Below are positions 1 to 10,093 of a stretch of DNA of 64,000 bases, piece after piece. Under the pieces are notes generated by a model, which saw only the letters and a program-made list of their open reading frames with translations, did not search any database and had not been told where the DNA came from. The DNA comes from Bilabrum cf. latius (taxonomy: Eukaryota > Bigyra: Bicosoecida > Bigyra > Bicosoecida): contig OZ237737.1 of the NCBI GenBank assembly GCA_965178125.1, forward strand, positions 1,302,001 through 1,366,000, read 5' to 3'. A program made the position numbers and the translations under genes. Position 1 is the stretch's first letter, and every line of letters begins with the position of its first letter.

Positions 1-3000
1 TCAGGCGGCAGTAGAGGTGCGAGCGGCCAGGCAGGACCGCAGATCGTTGAGTTGGGCCATTCTACGAGTCACGACGGCGTAGCAAGCGTTCCGCATAACC
101 AAGGCGCTGTTCTAAGGACACTTGTCGGGACCCGTGCAAGGCTCCGCAGACTCACTGCTGTTGAGCTTGCCTCCCTCCCCGGCGTATACGGCCGGGTGCT
201 TGGGCTAGGCATGGCTGCCAGAGCGCGACACCTTGGGAAAGTGGGCAGAATCAGCATGATTCTTCGCTCTCTTGGTACTGTGCATTTGTTGCTGCAGCGT
301 GCCAAGTATTGCCACAGGAACGGATCGGCAGCTCGCCTGTTTGCAGTTGGCTTCGCCCTAATGTAGCACAGGAAACGACGCCTGTTCGCAGTTGCCTCTC
401 GCGCAATGGCCCTTGGAGCTTTCGTCGCGGAGCACAGATGGCGCGTTGAGGCCAGAGAGAGGCGAAAGCACGTGCTCCTCAAGAAGGTGAGGGCAATGGG
501 GGCCAAGGCAGCCAAGACACTCATGCAGAGGCGCTAGAAGAAGGCCAAAGGCGGCAAGGCACAGCAGGGGCAGAACCCCGACGACGATTTGCTTGCGTCT
601 CTTGCGCTCACCAAGAATGTCAATTGGGACGTTGTTGACGAGGTGAGGGGTTCACTCTGGGACCAGCACCGCCGCGTGGTGCGCCCCAAGCATAACGCCG
701 ATGGCGTAGAAGCCATGGGCGACTCAGACTCGGACGAGAGGGAGGGAGAGGGGGATAATGGTGCCGGCAGCCGGGATCTGGAGCAGGCAAAGAAATCTGG
801 AATGACCTGGATGGATGCGTTCGGGCTCGACACGGACGGCACTCCGTACGATGTGTCTCCAGATAGCATCCTTCGGAACCTGCTTCGGCAATCTGCAGCG
901 CATTACAGGTCAGAGGCAGCCGCTTCTAACGCCCCTGCGAACGTGACTCCACGAGTACAGCTGGCGGCTGCTGCGTCTCCACCAGACGGAGGTCACATTC
1001 AGCACTCTCGTCGCATGTCGCAGTTCACAAGGTCCGACAACGCAGCTGCCCTCCTGGAACTCAAGCAGCTGCCCACTCCTGCCCGAGGCCAGCGCAGAGG
1101 TGCAGGCGCTACAGGAGGCATGAAGTCGCCGGGGCAGGCCGCGGCAATCGTAGCCCAGACGGCAGACGAGATCACGCAGCTTGTGTCGCACCCTGCCTAG
1201 CTACGGCTCTCTGCGCGCTTGTTTCCTGATCTCATGGACGAGTTCGGAGTTCAGATGAAGGAGTCGAGTTCCCGACGGTCCACATCGGCAGCCGGAGGGG
1301 GCGCCTCCACGCCTCGGGCTGGCCGCAAGAGTGAGGTAGTTAAACGGCTATTTGATGACGGGGATGCCAAGCAAATGGACATAGCGCTCATGCGAATCCT
1401 GCAGCAACACGAAAAGCAAGTAGCAGAAGAGAGTGGCGATACAAGGAAGGCGCGTAGGAAGGGTGCTTCATTCAGCTCGCCGGGCGCGATCGAGACACCA
1501 TACGATTGGATTGCCTGTGCGCTGCAATCTGCGGACTTGGAGGCCTTGGGTGGGATGGAGGTGGTGGAAGCGCTCCTACGGATGCCTTGCTGGGACCGTC
1601 GCCTCGCTGACATCGTCAAGGCCCACGTGGCGAGGCAGCGGAGTCTCACCGCTGATGGCGCGCAGTACGACGTTGGGGCCGATCGCGCATTTGGTCCGGC
1701 GGAGCTGTTCGTCCTGTCTGTTCCCCTCGGAGTGTCGCAGGCGCAACAAAAGCTCAAGTGCTTGCAGTTCGTGGGCGGAGTCTCTGAATCTATTCAGCAC
1801 CTCCACGTCCCAGTGTCACGACTGCAGCGAGCCTGCAACGAGGTACTGCAAAGCCCCAGGCTGGTCGTCCTTCTTCGCGATGTGATGCTCCCAGCCGGCA
1901 ATGCTCTCAACACGCATTCTTCCAAGGCAGCTGCGTCTGGTATCAAGCTGTCGAGCCTGCCTGCTCTTGCCCGGACGCGCAGCAAGTCGAACGTGAGTCT
2001 GCTTCGGTATGTCGCCCAGAAGCTCGTACGGCTCGCCGATTCGGAAGCAGCACAGTCAGCAGGATCACCCGAGTCTGTGCAGCAGCACACTTCCGCTGCT
2101 ACTGCCACCCATGACTCCCACGGAAAGCTACTGGGGTCCCCCTCCGTGCGCCTGCTCACGCATGGTAGGCTGCAGCGCGTGCCCGGCTCGGCATCATCGG
2201 CAGCGGGCATCGCGATGCAGCAGCTCCCTGCTATTGAAGAGAGCACAGCGGAAGATCCAACGTCCCCCGAGGCCCAGGCGCCGCCGCAGACACCCAAGCC
2301 AGGAACACCGCTTGATTCGCCCGCCACGGAACTGCAGCAGCGAGCGACCCCTCGCCAAGGCGCTGGGGACGCGAGGAGGCCGCTCATGAGGCGAACGTCT
2401 TCCATGTGCGCGAGGAAATCGTTTGCCAGCGTGAGCGTGCAGGAGTTGCTTGATCCTGCAGAGGAAATCCCTACAGCCATGACAGTTGGCCGTGTTTCCC
2501 TTGATCAGGTAGTGTCCGACTCGATCTAGCTGCATGGCCAGTGCCAGCAGCACATCGACTTCGTCAAGAGGCTTGTCGAGCTCGAACGGAAGAAAAGGCA
2601 GCACGACTTGGAGATGGCAGAGCGCGAGGATGCGCAGGAGTTTGCTTCGATGATGGACGAGGAGGGAGCCATAGTGCCGGCTACGAGGCACCGGCGCCGA
2701 GTCACGGTGGATCGACGCGACACCCAGAGCACCGCCTCGTTCTCCAGCGTGGTCGAGCCCATGCTGCTGCGTGCTGAAGCTCGCATCTCTCAGCTACTGA
2801 CTATCAGCCTAGAGGCCATTCTTGGCTACGTGGAACTGTGCAGGTACACGTGCGAACTGCCGGCCCTGCCGCAGCAGGCGGCTGAGCTGCGCGAGCTGTC
2901 CCTCTCCGTGGCCATCCGGATCGCCACTCGGCACGGGACCGTGGTGCACCCCGGGCACCCTGCCGTACAGTCTTCCCTCCCCGAGCCAGAGGGCGATGAA

Positions 3001-3306
3001 GATGACTGCGTGACGTGCTCAGAGCTACTAGATTCTGTGCAGTGGTTTGTGCAGGAGTGGGGCAAGGAGGTAGCTTACTGCAAGCTCAGACTAGAGCAGG
3101 AGAAAAGGCAGGCGGCTCTGTCGCAGCAGCGGTCTGGTAGGAGCAGGCGAACTCCGGGAAAGGGTGGACGGAAAGCCGAGCTGCGGGCTTCGCTTGAGCA
3201 TGCTCTAGCTACCAGGCGATTGAGCGATCGTGCCACTCCCCAGCGCAAGCTTCGACGCGAAAACAGCGCCGACTCCATGCAGATGCACGACGGCGACTCT
3301 GATTGA
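1..3306 (+). CDS. Formin (FH2 domain), 5' partial
   Basis: Formins nucleate and processively elongate actin filaments through the FH2 domain. Frame +1 is open from base 1 to a UGA at 3304-3306 once UAG is read as Gln (UAGs at 364, 535, 1198 and 2527), giving 1101 visible residues. The FH2 lasso/linker is seen near 601-660 (NVNWDVVDEVRGSLWDQ). The core follows at about 1500-2050, including FGPAELFVLSVPLG, LQRACNEV, LLRDVMLPAGNALN and SLLRYVAQKLV, which match the family pattern. The C-terminal part (2580-3250) is charged and helical. No proline-rich FH1 is visible in the 196 residues before the lasso, but the true N-terminus lies outside the window. With the standard code each fragment alone would be hard to recognise; the FH2 domain is only complete across two UAGs. 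It converges with PAN2, 63 bp away. Family call is confident; subtype is unknown. Confidence 0.88.
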
Positions 3307-3369
3307 ATGAACGAGTCGCAGTATTATTTTTACTTGTGTTTTTGACCTCATCATTACGTTACAAATACC

Positions 3370-6300
3370 TTATCGACCCCGCCCACGCCCTCGCCCGCGC
3401 CCACGCTTGGAGGCCCCACGGAACCCCTGGCTTGCACCAGCAGGCACACCATCACCGTGGCTGTCCATTTCTGGTCCACGAGCAACCACCGCACCAGCTT
3501 CATTCCGGCGGGCCGGCGCCATGCTTGTGACCTCAGCCGCCTTGCGAGTTTGTCGTGACTTCTCTCCCCTTTTGCCACGCCCTCTGCCCCTGCCACTACC
3601 TCTGCCTCGATTCTACCCACTCTGTCTCTTCTGCGAAACCTACTCCCGATACGAAGCACCAGCATGCGCAGCGTCGCTGATGCCGGCGGCTGCCGAAGAC
3701 GGCGGCAAGGCGGGTACTGGCAGCGCCCTCGCGACGCCTCCAAACGCAAGGGCTCCGGAAGCTATCGGGCTCTCAACGGATGGATCCGTGGGAAGCACAC
3801 CGGTGAGCTCTGTCCTATCGGCCGCAATCTCCTGCACAAGTGCAAGGCACGACACTCGAGAGCTAGAATCAGAACCGTCTCCATGCTGCGCCCTGACCGG
3901 GTTACTCGGCCAGCCGTACGTGTGACCGATCCCGTACAGCTCCCGAAGCGTGGACTCGACCATGCTGCTAGCATCGACACCAGTTGGCCAGTCCTCGTTC
4001 TCATAAACAGCAGCGAACAGCTTGCACAGCCGCAGGGCGGCCCGAGCGTCCTCCACCGAATCGTGCGTGGCGCTCTACAGGCCCTCCTGTTCCAGCAGCT
4101 GCGCAGCGAGGAATCGCAAGGGCAGGCTCCTGTCGCCCGGGAGCTTCCAGAGGTGCGCAGAATCCCGCACCTGCCGCGGGGGCACAACGATGCCCAGCGT
4201 CTTGAAATCGTTCTCGAGTCCATGCCCCACGATCGTGCACCCCTGGTCCACGAGCGCCCTCAGCTTCAATAGGACGCTGCGAAGGGGGACGAGCACGCGC
4301 TCTGCGCGGGACTCGTCCAGGTCGGCCGGTGTGACGCCCGAGAATCGCGTGAGGTAGTCCACGATGGGCTCAGTCACGCGGATCCAGTCGTCAAACACCA
4401 CGCTGCCGTCGCTCCGAACCACACTCACCCGTGCCGGTGCAAGCCTAGCAGGTCGCACGACCACTTGCCGCCCATCCGTGTCAAGGCGCGTCTCCTGCAC
4501 CTGCACAGACACAAACTCCGCATCGAGAGCTAGCTCGTCGCCAGGCTGTGGCCACTCCTCGGGTGGGAGATTCAGCTGGCCGGCAGCGACAGGCTTGCCC
4601 CGAGCCGCCGCCGCAGAGAGCTGGGACTGGGAGAGCTCGACACCCCAGGAGAACACGCGCAGCGGGACGGCACTGACGGCGGAACCCGGTGTCACCGAGG
4701 CCCAGGCCTTCTGTAGCACGGGCAAGGAGGCAGCCTGCGGCCCGGACAGGTCGGAGAGCGGGAAGAATGCGCTGCAGTCGGGTGCCTCGTCCTGCAGGGT
4801 GCAGCTAGCGTACAGCATCGTGCATGGGGTCACGGCGGCATGGTTCAAGATGTCCTGCACTGAATGAAAGCCACTCAGTAGGCCGATTCGGCCAGGTGCC
4901 AGCGAGAACCACTGTGACTTTGTGTCAGAGTCGCGAAGGTGCGACAGACCGGCGTCTTCGGGCGCGACCAGGGTGGCGTGCCGCTGATCCACGCGTGCGA
5001 GCACCGCGTAGTGGCCCGAGCTATGCTCGGCCTCGCTCGTCTTGCGCACGCCAGCGGGTGCAGGACCGGTCCCGTCGTCTGCAGTCTCGTCTTCTTGCTC
5101 CGGGGCACCCCTGCGGTTCCAAGCCTCGTCCACGTGGACGACCGCGCCAACTAGGCGGTACTTCCTCCGGGTAGCAAGCTTGAGCCCGTGGGTGCCATGC
5201 GACTCCCGACCGCCGTACGGGTGAATGCCCAGGCCCTCACCCACGTACTGCCCGGCCCATGTCGTTGCAACTCCCCCTGCAGCCACACTAGGCCCAGACG
5301 GGGAGCCACCTGCCTGAAGCCCCCCAGCCTTCGAGTCGGGACACTCCACGCGTACCTCGCCGAAGACCTCCGGCAGCCCACCCGAGGCAGCCGCCCCTTT
5401 GCTGTCGTCGAAGCCCCTGCCGTCTAGGCGCCCGATCGAATCGAGGACACCTCGCGAGCAGCGGCCCTCCGCGACAAACTCCTCCGGAAACCAGCAGCTG
5501 CCAGGCCCGGCATCGCTGTTTCTGATCACGCCGAGGCCCTCTTCGTCGTCGATGCCCGGCAAGAGGACGAGCGTGGTCGGTAGGGACAGGAGCACGCGAG
5601 AGTCCACGATGGGCGCACCCCTGTGCCTAGGAATGGCGCGAGCTCCGCTGATAGCTCGGGACAGCAGGCGAGGGAAGGAGAGACGGCCAGCTGGCCCACT
5701 GGCGCCCCCCTCCACCATGATCTCCCCGTGGACAAAGTCGCTGGGCCTCTCCCTCGCCCGCTGGGCAGATGCCTCGGCGCTTGCCCGAAGGTCCATCGAG
5801 GCGTGGCGCCTGTGCCTGCGGCCCCCCGTCCCGTCCCCCAGCACAGAGAGGGTGCGAGCGCGCAGTGAGTCGAGCAAAGTGGCAGCCAGGGTGCGATCTG
5901 CGGCGCTCGTTGCGCTCTTTGCACTGCCAGGGACAGGGCCTGCCGAGGTCTTGTCTCGGGTCCTGCCAGCCACGTCATCGATGATGTGGCTTAGAGCATA
6001 CTGCGCAAACGTGTGCATTCGCTTTGCCGGTGGCGCGTGGGTAGGGTGCAGGAAGCCGAGGTTTCCGACACCTTTCAGCTGTGCGACAGCTCGCGCCACG
6101 TTGTCAGGGGGCAGGGCCATGTCCTCTGGCGGCAGGGAAGTGACGGCCATGGTGATAGCGTCAAAGAGCAGCCGGGCCTCGCTGGCCAGGCACCTGGGCG
6201 ACGATGACAGGTGCAGCTGCACGCTGCCGCGGATCTCGGGCACAAAGTACAGCAGCTGAAAGAACTGGGCGGTGAGGTCGTTCTCGCCGGATGGCATCAG

Positions 6301-9300
6301 CGGGACGATCGGGATCTGCGCGGATGCACCCGTTCCAGATCCAGACCCACCGCCACCGCTGCTGCCGTCAACCTACTCGACAAGGCTCTGGTTGTCGCGC
6401 GACCAATCCACCATCCAGATAGGCCTACCTCCGATTACACCCCTGCCACCTGCTGCCCCAGTCTCGAGGCGACCCCCCACGCGCTCGCGAGAGGCCGCAG
6501 CCGCGCGCACGCCCTTTGGGGCTGGGACACGGACCGCCCAGGGAGGCACGCCAAGCCTGCCTGCGGAGCCGTCGTCGCGCGGCTCGATTCCAAGCAGCAT
6601 CAGCAGCTCGTCGCCTGTGACGTGGGGCCCAATCGCCTCAACGGTCGCCAGGTCGTCCTGCAGCTTCGAGTCCTCCTCCGTCTCGAGCTCCGACTGGGAC
6701 GTGTCCAGCCCGCCGGCGGACACGGCGCTCACCGCACGGCCCCGCCGCGCCGCCCGGCGCGACCTGTCCGCGATCCTCGCGAGCATTCGCAAAGCCAGGG
6801 CGCGCGAGAGCACCTTGGGCTTCGAGGCGGCAGCAGCGGCTGCTGCCGCACCGGCTCCGCCGTCTGCCTTGGGTTCCGCCCTCGATGGGTCGCTGGCAGA
6901 CCGCACTACCTCCGTGACGGGAGGCACTGCCCCCAGGTAGACTGCTTGATCGATCCAACGGTTGCTGTACAGCAGGGCGGACGGGTCGATGCCCTGTGCG
7001 TCCTTCTCGTCAGACCAGCCCTGTACTAGCAGGGAGCGAATCGTGTCTGCAGGGGTGCCCTTGCCGACCATGCCAGACGCAGCGGCCAGAGGCAGCGGGC
7101 CTATGAGTCCTGCGCCCGGAGTTCGTTCCATGGGGGCAGGGACGGGCAGGGAGCCCGAGGCAACGGCTTGCTGGTCCACCTTCCGCGCCAAGGGCACGCG
7201 GGGTACCCTCCTCGACGACCGGTCCGACTCCAGCACCGGGTGCAGGTGGCAGCTGGCCCGATCGGCGCCGGTGATGGAAGGCTAGCCCGAGAACGCGCCG
7301 GCTGGCTGACCCCCGAAGACGGATTGAGCTGATTGCCTGCCGCTGTAGCCACCGTCCCTCCAGCTACCGGCCTGCGCATCTGAATGGCCTTCGAACCCTT
7401 GCTGGCCGGCCCCGGCCCTGCGAGGCGGCGCCCTCGGGGGCAAAAAGAACGACAGCAGCTTTGTGGTATGTGCCCCCGGCCCGCCAACCCCGCGCCCACC
7501 AGCTCCGCGCCCCACGAAGCCCCTCCCCTGGGGCGGCCCAGCGCCCACATCCGGCAGCACTGAGTGGTGCGCCGGGCCCTGGCTGCGTGCCAGGCTACGA
7601 GCATCACCCAGCACGACGGCGAGTGAAGCGATCCCCCAGTCGTCCACGTCCACGGAATCGCCGCTCCCAATCTTCGCCCCGCTCTCTGCCCTCGCGCCCT
7701 CCAGCAGTGCCTGCGTCTCGCCCTGCGCCTGCCCGTCTCCCTGGTCCCCGTCCCCCAGCGGCGCGTGCCGCCTGACGGCGACAGGCGGGTCTGTGGCGCC
7801 GATCTGGGCGCCCCTCCCTAGAGCCTTGCAAGACGACAGGCTCACCTGCATGCCCCTGCCCTGCAAGGCCTGCGCCACCCACGGCGCCACGAAGGCCACG
7901 GTCAGTCCCAGTGAGGCCACGGGGGACAGCCCCCTCATGATCTCCACAGCGGTGCCCCTGTCCCCTGCCGCGTCAAGAGCGCGGGCCTCTATGCGGGCTC
8001 GCTCCCGGCGCTCGACCGTGTCCAGCTCCACCGCGCCTCCCATGATTGCCACCGGCAGCAGCCCGGGACCCTTTCCCTCCAGCACCACGTGCGCTGCGAT
8101 GAGGTCTCCGGAGGGTGCCACGGCCATGCCCGCCAGCCTGCGGGACACACCCCGTGCGGCCCTCGTCGGGTCGAACGAATTCATCTCGCCGTCCTCCACT
8201 CCGGCGGCGCGCGCCAGATCTAGCGCTTGCTCCGTCTGCAAAGAGCTCGAATCCACCGACGTCGCCGCTGCCTTGTGAACCTGACCCTCGATGCATGTGG
8301 CACCAAAGGTGCTTAGGTCGTCTCGGCTGGGCCCACCGAACCCGCCCCCGCCCACGGCACTGGCCTGCGCAGCGGCAGCGGCTTGCGGATTCGACAGGTC
8401 GATCACTTGCGCCCTGCCTCCTCGAAACCCAACCACGACTGCCGCGCCCGCAGCCGCACCGCCCCGGCGCCCGCGCCTACCCGGCCCGCCCGTCATGTGG
8501 CTCGATGCCGACCTTGCAGCAGGGGGCAGCTCCTTCAGCGCCACGGGAGCCGCTTCCGCCAAATAGGAATGGACGATCTTCTGACGCACGGCCCACGTGT
8601 CTGCGCCGGTCAGTTCCCTGTCGAATGCGGCGCAGCTGACCCCTCTCGGGCTAGCCATGTCTCGGGGGGTGGCGAGCGGCACCAGGGCCACTTGCCTGTG
8701 CATGCGGACATCAAAGACCCGGAGGGCCGTGTCAGCCTGCGGCAGAGCCCGTGCACCGTCCTTGCTGGTATGTGATGAGTGAGGTGGCTCGCTGCGCAGG
8801 CCGATGGTCATGAGGTAGTCGCCCGAGGTGGCCATGGCTAGGCAGCCTCCCGAGTGTCCCTCCAGTGAGGCGATTCGCTCTGTCTGGCGCAGGTTGGGGT
8901 CGAACATGGAGATCGCAGGGCCCTCAGCGCTTCCTGCAGCGAGGATGCGGCTCCTGAGGCCGCCGCCCGCGAGGAACGAAGCGTCGTGGTTGTCGGGGCC
9001 GGCTGGCACACGGGAGAGCACGCTCGGGGCGTACGAGCCGGGCCCGGGTCCAGGCCCGTGCTGCTGCTCGGAAGAATCGCCGAGGATGCCTAGGCTGGGA
9101 AGCATCGTGGCAGCGGGATTATCGTCTCCAGTTGTTGATGCCGCGGTGGCGGCGGATCGTGCGGCCCAACCGAGGGCGCGCCGCACGGTCGAGCCGCGAT
9201 GCTTGCTCTCTCGTGCCAAGTCGAGGAGACACAGACCACCGAGTCCAACTCCACCAACAACAATGCGTTCTGCGGATGGCACGTAGGCTGTTAGCCCGTC

Positions 9301-9757
9301 ACCGTACGAGAGCCTTGCCTCGAGCGAACTGCCTATCGCAGCCATCGATCGCAGTTGATGGTGCTGCGTCGCATCAGCGGCTATGGATGCTGCCGGCACA
9401 TGCGCCCGCAGCACGCAACCACGATCATGCAAACGAATTGAATCATCTGCGAGCGACACGATGCCCCTGCGGTACAAAAAAAATGTGCAACAGCGCCAGC
9501 ATGCGGTAATGTGGCATGCAACAGAGCAAGTGAACTTAGGACCACAAGTCTACTTACTCATCCACAGCAACAATTGAGGAAATGGCGCTGAACGCCCCCT
9601 AGCACGCAGCAGAGGTGCGCAGGGATGGGAGCTCAAAAGCTGCAAGAGCGCCGATTGAATTGGCTGCCCACAGTCGCTCAAACTTAGAGTCAAACTCCAC
9701 AGCGGTAGGATTTCTCAGTAATTCTGTTGCTCCGGAATCGAGCCATGGTAAGTCCAT
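3370..9757 (-). CDS. PAN2: PAN2, catalytic subunit of the PAN2-PAN3 poly(A) deadenylase
   Basis: PAN2 trims mRNA poly(A) tails in the cytoplasm with its partner PAN3. CDS is complement(join(3370..9466,9558..9757)), 2098 residues; the 91-nt intron has donor GTAAGT and acceptor GCAG and splices D-E|G in phase. Order: WD-propeller region (residues about 15-600), the inactive ubiquitin-hydrolase-like module (QFFQLLYFVPEIR, near residue 1135), then a DEDD exonuclease (about 1708-1900). The exonuclease shows DAEFV, a VGHGLENDF block and HDSVEDAR, supplying the D, E, D and D metal ligands. The C-terminus is an RG-rich tail. In-frame UAGs lie at 9599, 7282, 6373, 4075, 3640 and 3613; the one at 4075 (residue 1864) falls on the Gln usual before the HDS motif. 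The gene ends in UAA, the only UAA terminator in the window. The protein is nearly twice the usual length because of Gly/Ala/Ser-rich insertions. The start ATG is the first in a frame bounded upstream by UAA. Confidence 0.95.
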
Positions 9758-9877
9758 GGATTCGCGACTCTGAAACGCCCGCTGGCCTATAGCAGAAATA
9801 AATGGATTGACGAAGGCATGTTCTTCCTTTCCGTAAACTAAAACTAGTTTTGAATATTATAATACCATTGTGTGGTT

Positions 9878-9997
9878 GTCTTCGTTCATATGTGATTGGA
9901 CCCGCCTGAGCCCTGCCGACCTCAGAAGCTAAGCAATCACCAGTCGGGCCAGTACTAGCGTGGGTGACCAGCTGGGAAGCCCCGATGATGAAGGCCT
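9878..9997 (+). rRNA. 5S ribosomal RNA
   Basis: About 120 nt matching the eukaryotic 5S consensus. The start GTCTTCGTTCATA corresponds to the usual GTCTACGGCCATA. The diagnostic internal block GAAGCTAAGC, followed by GTCGGGCC, AGTACTAGCGTGGG and TGACCAGCTGGGAA, is present, which also contains the RNA polymerase III internal control region. Helix I can pair the 5' GTCTTC with the 3' GAAGGC. It is a single copy here, not in an rDNA or 5S tandem array, and lies between PAN2 (divergent) and a kinesin-like gene. The exact ends may be off by one or two bases. Confidence 0.95.
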
Positions 9998-9999
9998 CA

Positions 10000-10004
10000 T
10001 TTTT
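10000..10004 (+). terminator. RNA polymerase III terminator of 5S rRNA
   Basis: A run of five T on the + strand begins three bases after the end of the 5S gene, the normal signal for RNA polymerase III termination. Confidence 0.7.
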
Positions 10005-10093
10005 GTTCCAGGTGCTTTGATATCTCTTTCCTCGATATCGTCTGGTACAGCTTCAACTTTTTGGAACACTGAATCTATGCTATATGGAAATGT

